Assembly: GCF_030689025.1 (NCBI RefSeq)
Contig: NZ_JAUYWA010000002.1
Coordinates: 1 to 64,000 of the forward strand
DNA length: 64,000 bases
From: Oceanobacter sp. 1_MG-2023
Lineage (GTDB): Bacteria; Pseudomonadota; Gammaproteobacteria; Pseudomonadales; Oceanobacteraceae
Direction of reading: 5' to 3'
The notes below the pieces were generated by a model that saw nothing but the letters and a program-made list of their open reading frames with translations, did not search any database and was not told the origin of the DNA. A program made the position numbers and the translations under genes. Positions 1 to 8,872 of the stretch are shown piece by piece. How positions within the stretch are numbered: position 1 is the first letter of the stretch; the number at the start of each line of letters is the position of its first letter.

Positions 1-76
1 GCTGGTCATCAGACACCTCGTTTATGGTGGCGATATTACCACCTACGTTGGTGTCCGGAATCATTGAACCACTACA
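1..76 (-). mobile_element. Probable terminal part of an insertion sequence (IS3-like end), running off the left edge
   Basis: The first 76 bases do not continue the methyltransferase homology that starts at 77. Read on the minus strand from 76 they begin TGTAGTGGTTCAATGATTCC, a TG-type terminus, followed by CCGGACACC, which from memory is common in IS3-family ends. Next comes a ribosome binding site (GAGG, 16-19) spaced six bases from an ATG at 9-7, whose ORF (M-T-S...) leaves the window. An IS end followed closely by an orfA start is the usual layout. No transposase domain is visible, so the family call is inference. Confidence 0.5.
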
Positions 77-1328
77 ATTTGGCGAAGAGAATTTTATAGC
101 CACGCTGATTTGGCAGAAGGTTTATGCTCCGAAAAACTCTGCCAAATACTTTAGTGAAGATCATGACTTTGTACTGGTCTATTGTAAAAACGGTGAGATT
201 TGGAGACCAGAACTATTACCACGTAGTGAAGAAGCTAATGATAGATATAAAAATCCTGATAACGACCCAAGGGGCGATTGGAAATCCAGTGACCTGACTG
301 CTAGAAATTACTACAGCGAAGGACTGTACGAAGTTACAGGACCAACAGGCAGGGTTTTCTCACCTGGGAAGGGAAGATATTGGCGTCAGTCGTATGAAAA
401 CTTCAAGAGAATGGATAATGACAATCAAATTTGGTGGGGGCCAAATCAAGATGCCTATCCGTCACAGAAAAGATTTCTTAGCGACGTTAAACAAGGAATG
501 ACACCCCAAACCTTACTCCTCTATAAAGACGTGGGTCATACCCAGGAAGCCAAAAAAGAGCTGCTGGAGTTTGTGGATTTCGACAATACCGAAAACGTAT
601 TGAATTCCGTCAAACCCACGCGCCTGCTGCGTCATTTATTAAAAATAGGAACCCGGCCGGATAACCAGGATATTGTTCTCGACTTCTTTTCTGGCAGTGC
701 CTCATCTGGTCATGCCGTTATGGCCCAGAATCAGGAAGATTCCGGCGATCGGCAATTTATTCTGGTGCAATTACCCGAACCACTCAAAACAGAAGAAGCC
801 AACGCCAAATTTATTTCTGACCTTGGCAAATCGCGCCTGCGTAACGTCAGCAAAAAGCTGAAGCTGAATACCCAGCCCCTACCGGATCTGGGATTTAAAG
901 TCTTTAAACTCGACCGCAGCAACTTTAAGCAATGGCAAGCGCCATCATCCGACGTTCACAATGCCGACCTGCTGGAACAAATGGAGCTGGCGATAGACCC
1001 GGTTCAGGCAGAGGCCACCCCGGAACAGATGCTCTATGAGCTGCTGCTGAAACTCGGTGTGCCGCTAACCGCCGAACTCTCGATTATCGAACTGGCCGGA
1101 CAACCGCTTTACAGCATCGAAGACAGCAGCCTGCTGATTTACCTGCACACTCCCATTACACAGCCCCTGCTGGATGCGGTTCTGGCGCTGGCACCAGGGC
1201 AGTTTATTTGCCTCGATAAAGCCTTCGAAGGTAACGACCCGCTCAAAGCCAATGCGGTTAAAACCTTCGCACATTTTAACGCTGGGCAAGACAGTGACGT
1301 GTCTCGCATCGACTTTAAAACGGTGTAA
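77..1328 (+). pseudogene. mod: Type III restriction-modification methyltransferase (Mod), 5' truncated remnant
   Basis: This is the C-terminal part of an adenine-N6 DNA methyltransferase of a type III system. Homology starts at F-G-E-E-N-F (about 77) and runs to the stop at 1328. The AdoMet-binding motif is FFSGSASSGHAV (716-751). The DPPY catalytic motif, which lies N-terminal to this motif in this class, is absent. The frame stays open to base 3, and an ATG at 24 could begin a 434-residue product, but those first residues derive from the putative IS end and no ribosome binding site precedes it. The target-recognition part (about 100-540) is clearly more AT-rich than the rest. The res gene follows after 11 bases. 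Modification activity from this remnant is unlikely, unless the missing half lies beyond the IS and is expressed separately. Confidence 0.8.
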
Positions 1329-1339
1329 CGGAGACCGCC

Positions 1340-4318
1340 ATGAAACTGCAATTCAACCCATCGTTACCCCACCAGCAAGACGCCATTAACTCAACTTTGG
1401 CCTTGTTTGATGGCATGAACAATACCGCTGCAAAATACACGGAATACGGTATTGCCAATGGTATCGACCTCAATCCTGACACATTGCTGAAAAATCTGCG
1501 GCACATTCAGGAACAGAACGTCATCGAACAATCGGCACGCCTGAGGGAAAACACCGACGAATATCCTTTTCCCAATTTTTCCATTGAAATGGAAACCGGC
1601 ACCGGCAAAACCTATGTGTATTTACGCACCCTGTTCGAGCTGCATAAACGCCACGGCCTGTGCAAATTCATTGTAGTAGTGCCCTCAGTTGCCATTCGTG
1701 AAGGGGTATTATCGTCGCTGACCATGATGCGGGAACACTTCCGTGCACTGTATGATCAAGTGCCCTACGACCACTATGTCTACCACTCCAAAGACCTATC
1801 GAAAGTCCGGCAGTTTGCCAGTGCCAATACGCTGCAAATTATGGTAATCAACATTCAGGCGTTTCAGCGCGATGCCGGCAATGTCACTGATGAGAGCAAA
1901 CTCACCCCGGAAGAATACAAAAAGCTGTCGGTTATTCACCGCGAGCAAGACCGCATGGGTGGCCTGAAACCCATCCAGTTTATTCAACAGGTACGGCCAG
2001 TAGTGATCATCGATGAACCACAGTCGGTGGATAACACGCCCAAAGCCAAACGAGCGATGAATCACCTCAAGCCGCTACTGGCACTGCGTTACTCCGCCAC
2101 TCACAAAACCCCCTACAATTTGGTGTATCAGCTAGGGCCGGTCAAAGCCTTCGATCTGAACCTGGTAAAAAAGATCGCCGTCGCCTCGGTCACCGCCGAC
2201 AGCAATATCAACCAGACTTATCTCAAATTGGTGAATATTGGCTACGCCGGCAAAGCCAAAACGCCCACTGCCAAAGTGGTGATATTTGAAGACACGGCCA
2301 ATGGCACCCGAGAGAAAAGTGTTTCTCTGAAACAAGGTACCGACCTGGCCGACCATTCCAACCGTGCCGGGTATCAGGGTTATATCGTTGATGAAATTTA
2401 CGCCGAACCCGGTACTGAATATGTACGTTTTACCAACAACGTCCTGCTGGAACCGCAGCAAGAACAAGGTGGCTTGCAGGATCACATACTGAAACAGCAA
2501 GTCATCGAAACGGTAGAAGAGCATTTTCGTAAAGAACGGGCGTTAGCTAAGATGGGAATTCAAGCTAAGGTACTGTCGTTGTTCTTTATCGACAAGGTCG
2601 CCAACTACCGTTATTACGACAGCAATGGTGAACGCCAGAATGGCAAGCTGGCGTTGTGGTTTGAAGAGGCGTACGAGCAGGTATCACAACGACCACAGTT
2701 TCAGGATTTACCCAAACGCCCGGTTGAGCTGGTTCATAACGGCTATTTCGCCGAAGTGAAAAAGAAAGGCAAGGTTGTTGATTTCAAGGAAACCAGCGGT
2801 AAAACCGAAGCTGATGGTGAAGTATATGAACTCATCATGCGTGATAAAGAACGTCTGTTAGACGACAGCCAGCCACTGCGTTTTATCTTTAGCCATTCTG
2901 CTCTGAAAGAAGGCTGGGATAATCCCAACGTTTTCCAGATTTGTACCCTGCGTGACATTGGCAGCGACAGAGAACGGCGCCAGACATTAGGCCGAGGTTT
3001 GCGACTGGCAGTCGACGCCAACGGTCAACGCATTCACGACCCCACTGTTAACCGCCTGACCGTGATTGCCAGCGAGTCGTTTGAGCAATATGCCAAAGAA
3101 CTGCAAACCGAAATGGAAAACGATATTGGTGGTGGTTTCAAATTCGGCCGGGTACCCAACATCGCCTTTGCCACCCTGATACAAGATCCTCACGATAAGC
3201 AATCACACAGGTTGGGCCAGGAAAAATCCCGGCAACTATGGAAAGCCCTCAAAACTGAAGGTTATATCGATCCCAATGGTGATATTACTCAACATTTCCA
3301 GCCCGAGGATCTGCATTTTCAATTAACACTACCGGACGAATACCAGCCGCTGGAAAATGAGATTATTGATCGTATGCGCAGCTTTATGTTTGCTGGTCGC
3401 ATCAAAAATACTCGCACCCGTGAATCGGTGGGGTATAACAAGCGGGTGGAACTAAACCCGGACTTTCAGGCGCTGTGGCAAAAAATCAGCCAGAAAACCC
3501 GTTATTCCATCCAGTTTGATACCCAACAACTGATCAACCTGGCGTCGCGACGGTTGCAATCCATGCCTTACGTGAAAGCGGTCGCCATGACAGTGAGTCA
3601 AACTCAAGCCAACGTCACTGCTGCCGGTATCAGTGCCGACAAGATGATACAGGCCAGCAAGGCGTATTACCTGAAAGCCCACCAGCAGCTGCCCGATTTA
3701 TTGAGCGAGCTGCAACAACGCACAGAGCTGACCCGCGCTACGTTGTTTGAAATGATCAAACGCAACAGCGATCGTCTGCAAGAATTTAAAGATAACCCAC
3801 AAGGTTTTATAACCGAGGCCGCCAAAGCCATTCACAAAGCGCTGGATGAATTACTGGTGGATGGCATTCGCTACGAAAAACTCGATGGCGAACACTACCG
3901 CATGGAGTGGTTTAACCAACCAGAACTGGAGGTCTATCTGGATCGTGCTTACCACATTCAGAATATGGAACAGCATGGTGACATTAAAACGCCTTACCAG
4001 TATGTGGAGTACGACTCCGACGTCGAACACAAAACCGCTTACGCTCTCGACAGAGACGAACGAGTAAAGTTTTTTTGTAAACTACCACGTTGGTTCAAAA
4101 TTCCGACCCCTGTCGGAGACTACAATCCGGACTGGGCATTGGTGCTGGAAGACGACAAGAAGGTGTACCTGATTAGGGAAACCAAATCAACGCACGATGC
4201 CGATCAACGCCGCCGCGATGAAAACCTCAAAATCCGCTGTGGCGAAGCCCATTTCAAAATACTGGACGGGGTCGACTATCAAGTGGCGATCAACGTAGCT
4301 GAAGTATTGGAGCATTAA
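1340..4318 (+). CDS. res: Type III restriction endonuclease, Res subunit
   Basis: Res is the motor and nuclease subunit of a type III restriction enzyme. It acts in complex with Mod and hydrolyses ATP to communicate between recognition sites before cutting. The 992 residues show a helicase Walker A motif (ETGTGKT, 85-91), a DEPQ motif II (225-228), YSATHK (251-256) and a C-terminal PD-(D/E)xK nuclease signature (P930-D931, then E947-T-K949). Length and motifs suggest an intact protein. The start is supported by CGGAGA upstream of the ATG. Without a complete Mod, known type III biochemistry predicts that Res neither recognises nor cuts DNA, so it may be silent here. Confidence 0.93.
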   Translation: MKLQFNPSLPHQQDAINSTLALFDGMNNTAAKYTEYGIANGIDLNPDTLLKNLRHIQEQNVIEQSARLRENTDEYPFPNFSIEMETGTGKTYVYLRTLFELHKRHGLCKFIVVVPSVAIREGVLSSLTMMREHFRALYDQVPYDHYVYHSKDLSKVRQFASANTLQIMVINIQAFQRDAGNVTDESKLTPEEYKKLSVIHREQDRMGGLKPIQFIQQVRPVVIIDEPQSVDNTPKAKRAMNHLKPLLALRYSATHKTPYNLVYQLGPVKAFDLNLVKKIAVASVTADSNINQTYLKLVNIGYAGKAKTPTAKVVIFEDTANGTREKSVSLKQGTDLADHSNRAGYQGYIVDEIYAEPGTEYVRFTNNVLLEPQQEQGGLQDHILKQQVIETVEEHFRKERALAKMGIQAKVLSLFFIDKVANYRYYDSNGERQNGKLALWFEEAYEQVSQRPQFQDLPKRPVELVHNGYFAEVKKKGKVVDFKETSGKTEADGEVYELIMRDKERLLDDSQPLRFIFSHSALKEGWDNPNVFQICTLRDIGSDRERRQTLGRGLRLAVDANGQRIHDPTVNRLTVIASESFEQYAKELQTEMENDIGGGFKFGRVPNIAFATLIQDPHDKQSHRLGQEKSRQLWKALKTEGYIDPNGDITQHFQPEDLHFQLTLPDEYQPLENEIIDRMRSFMFAGRIKNTRTRESVGYNKRVELNPDFQALWQKISQKTRYSIQFDTQQLINLASRRLQSMPYVKAVAMTVSQTQANVTAAGISADKMIQASKAYYLKAHQQLPDLLSELQQRTELTRATLFEMIKRNSDRLQEFKDNPQGFITEAAKAIHKALDELLVDGIRYEKLDGEHYRMEWFNQPELEVYLDRAYHIQNMEQHGDIKTPYQYVEYDSDVEHKTAYALDRDERVKFFCKLPRWFKIPTPVGDYNPDWALVLEDDKKVYLIRETKSTHDADQRRRDENLKIRCGEAHFKILDGVDYQVAINVAEVLEH

Positions 4319-4321
4319 CGA

Positions 4322-5134
4322 ATGTGCGAACTCTTGGGCATGAGCGCCAACACCCCCACCGATTTGTGTTTCAGCTTTACCGGCCTGACCCGCCGTGGCG
4401 GTGAAACCGGCCCTCATAAAGATGGCTGGGGCGTAGCCTTTTACGAAGGCAAGGGAGTCAGAAACTTCCATGACCCGGAACCATCCGCCAGCTCGGCCAT
4501 TGCTGAATTCGTATCGCAGCTGCCGATCAAAAGCAAAACGGCAATTTGTCATATTCGCCAGGCTAACGTCGGCAATATCAATCTATCCAATACCCACCCG
4601 TTTACCCGTGAGCTATGGGGTCGCTATTGGGTATTTGCCCACAACGGCCAGATTCCGCACTTTGTGCGCCGGGTCGGAACATATGAAGCCGTCGGCGATA
4701 CCGACAGCGAAGAAATATTTTGCGACCTGATGAATCAGGTACGGCAAAACCTGCCTCGCGATGCCATGCCGGAGCAACTCGCCCGTACACTCGTTAGTCT
4801 GGCCGAAGAATACGCCCAACAAGGTGTATTTAACGGCCTGTTGAGCAACGGTGATTGGCTGTTCAGTTTTTGCACCACCAAAATGGCCAGTATTACCCGT
4901 CGGGCGCCATTTGGCCCGGCACAACTGGCCGATGCCGACGTCACCGTCGATTTCGCCGCGGAAACCACCCCCAATGATGTCGTCAGTGTGATCGCCACCG
5001 AACCACTGACCAGCGATGAAGCCTGGGATCTGTATCAACCGGGGGAATGGAAGCTGTGGCAGCAGGGCGAAGTGATCGCCTGCGGCCAGGTGGATGTGCC
5101 GGTGCACAAGACTATCCCTAATCCTGATCAGTAG
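4322..5134 (+). CDS. Class II glutamine amidotransferase, YafJ family
   Basis: The 270-residue protein begins M-C-E-L-L-G. Cys2 becomes the N-terminal nucleophile after Met removal, as in all Ntn-type class II amidotransferases. Other family features are GLTRRGGETGPHKDGWGVAF near residues 21-40, CHIRQAN (residues 76-82), the segment FAHNG, and GDTDSE further on. YafJ-like proteins are stand-alone glutaminase domains whose acceptor substrate is not established. The start lies 3 bases after the res stop, with a weak TTGGAG inside the end of res, so the gene is probably cotranscribed with res. Whether that has functional meaning is unknown. It converges with the transaldolase gene. Confidence 0.88.
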   Translation: MCELLGMSANTPTDLCFSFTGLTRRGGETGPHKDGWGVAFYEGKGVRNFHDPEPSASSAIAEFVSQLPIKSKTAICHIRQANVGNINLSNTHPFTRELWGRYWVFAHNGQIPHFVRRVGTYEAVGDTDSEEIFCDLMNQVRQNLPRDAMPEQLARTLVSLAEEYAQQGVFNGLLSNGDWLFSFCTTKMASITRRAPFGPAQLADADVTVDFAAETTPNDVVSVIATEPLTSDEAWDLYQPGEWKLWQQGEVIACGQVDVPVHKTIPNPDQ

Positions 5135-5168
5135 TACCTACCGGCAGCAGCCCTTGATAAGTCGAAGA

Positions 5169-6119
5169 TCAGCCCAATTTCTCGGCTAACAATCCTTCGA
5201 GGGTCCGCTGGTCCTTCTCAAAGCCACGGATGCCTTCGGCCAGTTTCTCGGTGGCCATGGCATCCTGATTCAGAGCCCAGCGGTATTCCGCTTCGGTCAT
5301 GGCGGCCGGGGGTTCGCTGATATCGCCGTCATAGCAAAGAGCACGATCCAGTTCACCCTCTGTTTCAGACAGTTCTGTCAGCAGGGCCGGGCTGATGGTA
5401 AGACGGTCACAACCGGCAAGAGCCAGGATTTCACCACTGTTACGGAAGCTGGCCCCCATCACCACGGTGTTGTATCCGTGTTGTTTGTAATACTGGTAGA
5501 TACTGGCCACCGACAACACGCCGGGTTCATCGGCTGGAGCGTATTCCGTGCCGGGGTTGGCCTTTTTAAACCAGTCCAGAATGCGCCCGACAAAAGGCGA
5601 GATCAAAAAGACACCGGCTTCAGCACAAGCACGGGCCTGAGCAAAACTGAAGATCAATGTCAGGTTGCACTGGATGCCTTCTTGCTCAAGGAGCTCTGCA
5701 GCCTTGATACCTTCCCAGGTGGCGGCCAGTTTGATCAGGATACGATCCCGACCGACCCCCTGCTCTTCATACAAGGCCACCAGCCGGCGAGCCTTGTCGA
5801 TACTGGCATCACGCTGATACGACAGCCGGGCATTCACCTCGGTGGAGATACGCCCGGGAATGTGTTGCAGAATGGCAGCTCCCATGGCAACGGCCAGCCG
5901 ATCACACGCGTCGTCGATTTTGTCTTCCAGACAGTCACCCGTGGCGGCTTGCAGGGAGGCATCGACAGTGGTGTCGTACTGCCCGGATTGCACTGCTTTT
6001 AACACCAGCGAGGGGTTGGTGGTGGCATCTTCCGGTTTCAGAGTCTGAATGGCTGTCAGGTCACCGGTATCGGCAACCAGCGTGCTGTGTTGTTTCAGTT
6101 GCTCTAACAGACTGGGCAT
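5169..6119 (-). CDS. tal: Transaldolase
   Basis: Transaldolase moves a dihydroxyacetone unit between sugar phosphates in the non-oxidative pentose phosphate pathway. The 316-residue length matches the TalB type. The Schiff-base lysine is K130 in [11 protein letters not shown], and the N-terminal ATTNPSL segment is typical. AAGGAACC precedes the ATG. It is a single gene with no linked pathway partner; rpiA, from the same pathway, lies about 21 kb away. No regulatory site was identified. Confidence 0.96.
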   Translation of the reverse strand: MPSLLEQLKQHSTLVADTGDLTAIQTLKPEDATTNPSLVLKAVQSGQYDTTVDASLQAATGDCLEDKIDDACDRLAVAMGAAILQHIPGRISTEVNARLSYQRDASIDKARRLVALYEEQGVGRDRILIKLAATWEGIKAAELLEQEGIQCNLTLIFSFAQARACAEAGVFLISPFVGRILDWFKKANPGTEYAPADEPGVLSVASIYQYYKQHGYNTVVMGASFRNSGEILALAGCDRLTISPALLTELSETEGELDRALCYDGDISEPPAAMTEAEYRWALNQDAMATEKLAEGIRGFEKDQRTLEGLLAEKLG

Positions 6120-6356
6120 AACAGGTTCCTTTTATCGTGTTCATGCTGCATTAACAGGGAGAGCTGGAGTAAACGTCACCCTCGCCGTATAGCCAGAGAG
6201 GATGGCCTTCAAACAAGACAGGACGATAACAACAGTGATTGTTTTCCTATCGCCTGTTCAGGTCGACGTTATAACAACTTGATGCCAATAGCACCCGGAT
6301 GGCTGTCTTTTTCCGCCCATTGTTTCCGCGCAATGGCATCCGGCATAGATCATGGC

Positions 6357-7664
6357 TCAGTAATAATGCTTTTTGTTCATTTCCTGTTCTGCAAAACGCT
6401 GCCCTGCCTTGAGTGCATCGTCAACGCTGCGTTTACCGGCCAGTGCCGCACTGATTTGTTGACCAACCACAATACCGATTCGCTGGAACTCCGGGATAGC
6501 GGCAAACTGAATGCCGCTGTAGGGCGATTCATGCAGGGTGCTGTCTTGCGGGTCGGCACTGCGAATAGCCTGTAATTCGGCGGCCGAGAATGTCGCGGCT
6601 TGCTGAAAGCCGTCATGCTCGTAGGTAGAAAAACGGGTACCGGTCGGCACTCTGGCCCAGCCTGCCGTTTGTCCGACCAGCTGAATGTATTCACGCGAGG
6701 TGGCCCAGGCAATAAAGCGCAGTGCCTCATCCGGCTGGCGGGACGATGCCGGAATTGCCAGAGCCCAGGCCCATAACCAGTTGGCACCCTTGGTCGTCAC
6801 CTGGATCGGTGCCTGGGCATAGGCAACCTTGTCTGCCACTTGTGAGATTGCTGGATCGGAGATAAACGAGGCGGCAATGGTAGCATCCACCCACATGCCG
6901 CATTTACCCGCATTAAACAGCGTCAATATTTCATTAAAGCTGTTGGCCGAGGTATTGGGTGGGCCATAGCGGGCGACCAGGTCGACATAAAACTGGATTG
7001 CATCATGCCAGGGTTGGGTGTCGATCTGGGGTTTCCAGTCCATATCAAACCATTGTCCTCCCCAGGTATTCACCATCGTTGTCAGCAGGGCCATGTTGTC
7101 ACCCCAGCCAGGCTTGCCACGCAGACAGATGCCATAAACACCGTTCTTTTCGTCATGAATAGCGGCGGCGATGCGGGCAACTTGCGCCCAGCTGGGCTGA
7201 TCCGGAATTGTGAAGCCGGCCTTTTCGACCAGGTCGGTACGATACATCAGCATCGAGCTTTCGCCGTAAATAGGCGCCGCCACCAGCTGTCCCTGATACG
7301 ACAAACCGCTGCGAATCGCAGGCAGCAAGTCGTCAACGTCATACTGTGGGCCAAACTCCAAGGGTCTTAACCAGCCTCGTTCTCCCCAGATTGGTGCTTC
7401 ATACGAGCCAATGGTCATCACATCGAATTGGCCATAGCGGGTAGCAATATCGGTGGTAATACGCTGGCGCAGTACACTTTCTTCGAGGGTGACCCATCTG
7501 AGTTTGATATCCGGGTTAGCGCGTTCGAACTCGGGAGTCAGCTTTTGCATTTCGATCATATGGCCGTTGTTCACGGTCGCAATAACCAGCTCCGTCACCG
7601 CTTTGGCAGACACCGGTAGCGCCATCATGATCGTGAGTACCGCTGTCACTAGCTTGAAGGGCAT
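6357..7664 (-). CDS. ABC transporter substrate-binding protein, sugar/polyol type, without linked permease
   Basis: The 435-residue protein has a signal peptide (residues 1 to about 22, ending ...VSAKA) followed by an extracellular solute-binding family 1 fold. Recognisable parts are the N-terminal ELVIATVNN strand, QFDVMTIGSYEAPIWGERGW and the middle PIYGESSMLMYRTDLVEKAG. The closest resemblance I recall is to sorbitol/mannitol-binding proteins of the SmoE type. The start is fixed by TAGGAG eight bases upstream. It follows the outer-membrane protein gene at 7681 by 16 bases and should be cotranscribed with it. No permease or ATPase gene is present nearby, so it either uses a distant transporter or acts as a sensor. 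Confidence 0.85.
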   Translation of the reverse strand: MPFKLVTAVLTIMMALPVSAKAVTELVIATVNNGHMIEMQKLTPEFERANPDIKLRWVTLEESVLRQRITTDIATRYGQFDVMTIGSYEAPIWGERGWLRPLEFGPQYDVDDLLPAIRSGLSYQGQLVAAPIYGESSMLMYRTDLVEKAGFTIPDQPSWAQVARIAAAIHDEKNGVYGICLRGKPGWGDNMALLTTMVNTWGGQWFDMDWKPQIDTQPWHDAIQFYVDLVARYGPPNTSANSFNEILTLFNAGKCGMWVDATIAASFISDPAISQVADKVAYAQAPIQVTTKGANWLWAWALAIPASSRQPDEALRFIAWATSREYIQLVGQTAGWARVPTGTRFSTYEHDGFQQAATFSAAELQAIRSADPQDSTLHESPYSGIQFAAIPEFQRIGIVVGQQISAALAGKRSVDDALKAGQRFAEQEMNKKHYY

Positions 7665-7680
7665 GTTGGGCTCCTATTGC

Positions 7681-8772
7681 CTAGAATGTATGTGTAATCC
7701 CGAACTGCAGCGCCAATAAACGGCTGCGAGAGATATTAACGCGTTCGCTCAACAGCTCCAGCTGAACCTTCGGGTGATGCAGCCCCGCCCGAAAGGCATG
7801 ACCTTGTGAATCCACTGCCAGCATCCAGGCCAGGTCAGCCGCTTGCCAACGGAGACCCAGCTCATGGCCCTGGCGGATCTGGTTCAGGTAACTGCGCAGA
7901 GTCACCGCCAGAGTATCGCTGAGGCCATAACGCTGACGAATCGTATGCAATCGTGGCGGTCGCAACACACGGTCTTCATAGAACTCATAACCATACACAA
8001 AATAACCGCTGTCAGTAGTCAGGCTGCCATCATCGTATTGCCAGTTTTTATTGGCAATCGTTCCTGGCATGTCCGGCCAATCGATTCGTGCCAGCAGATT
8101 GTAACCTTGATAGTCGATTTGATACTGCTGCCAGTGCCAGTGGAAAGCCAGATCCAGACTGTACAGGTCGCCATAGGAACGTTCTGCCAGAGTTCTCTCA
8201 AGAGGGATTTTATCTTCGGTATAACCATAATCCACATCCAGATCACCGCCCCAGTGATCCGCATCCAGATAATTCAGGGTGCCGCTCACCTCTCCCCAGA
8301 TCAGCCGATACAAGCGTAACCAGGTCACCGATGGGGTAATGGACCAACGCCGGTTATCTGCCGCAGCAAATACCCAGGACAGGTTCAGGCCTTCGCCCTG
8401 ATAGTGGCGGGCATGTACATCGGCTTCCACTTCGTACACCTGATCCAGTGCCACGTCGTTGGCCTGATAATAAAACCCGCGCGCCAGAGCATTGGAGAAC
8501 TCGTATTCGGCATGATGGCGGCTGATATAAGCCACAGAGAACGCGCCGTAGCCCACTGAGGCACTGGTCTGCATCCATAAGAAGCCGTCATCGTCATCTT
8601 TCAAGGTGCCATTCCAGTCGTTGGTAATTTCTGCAACGGCCATGGCTCCCGACCAGGCATGGATATCTTGCGTATAGCGGATATGCCAGTCTTCCGATTG
8701 CACGAAGCCGGCCATCAGTACCGTCGATGCCAATAGCCAAGACCATGGGGAGCGATAATTCCTTGTCAGCAT
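7681..8772 (-). CDS. Predicted outer-membrane beta-barrel protein of unknown function
   Basis: I do not recognise a named family. The 363 residues begin with a signal peptide (to about residue 27, ending near FVQSED). The remainder is rich in alternating aromatic strands such as FSVAYISRHHAEYEF and SLDLAFHWHWQQYQIDYQGY. It ends in phenylalanine (...FGITHTF), as expected for a protein inserted by BamA. AAGG lies just before the ATG. The sugar-binding protein gene follows after 16 bases, suggesting a two-gene unit in which the barrel might admit the ligand. This pairing is inference. Confidence 0.7.
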   Translation of the reverse strand: MLTRNYRSPWSWLLASTVLMAGFVQSEDWHIRYTQDIHAWSGAMAVAEITNDWNGTLKDDDDGFLWMQTSASVGYGAFSVAYISRHHAEYEFSNALARGFYYQANDVALDQVYEVEADVHARHYQGEGLNLSWVFAAADNRRWSITPSVTWLRLYRLIWGEVSGTLNYLDADHWGGDLDVDYGYTEDKIPLERTLAERSYGDLYSLDLAFHWHWQQYQIDYQGYNLLARIDWPDMPGTIANKNWQYDDGSLTTDSGYFVYGYEFYEDRVLRPPRLHTIRQRYGLSDTLAVTLRSYLNQIRQGHELGLRWQAADLAWMLAVDSQGHAFRAGLHHPKVQLELLSERVNISRSRLLALQFGITHTF

Positions 8773-8825
8773 AATGCCTTATCTCTGGGAGATTGATGAC
8801 TTTCCGGCAAAAACAAACAGGCAAA

Positions 8826-8853
8826 AAAACAGGGAGCCGCAGCTCCCTGTTTT
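8826..8853 (-). terminator. Rho-independent terminator after the large lipoprotein gene
   Basis: A perfect 12-bp stem (8826-8837 with 8842-8853) has a CGCA loop and, read on the minus strand, runs into a T tract (complement of the A run at 8823-8829). It lies 20 bases beyond the stop of the lipoprotein gene and separates it from the downstream barrel/binding-protein pair. Confidence 0.9.
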
Positions 8854-8872
8854 ATCACCGGCAACGAGTCAT

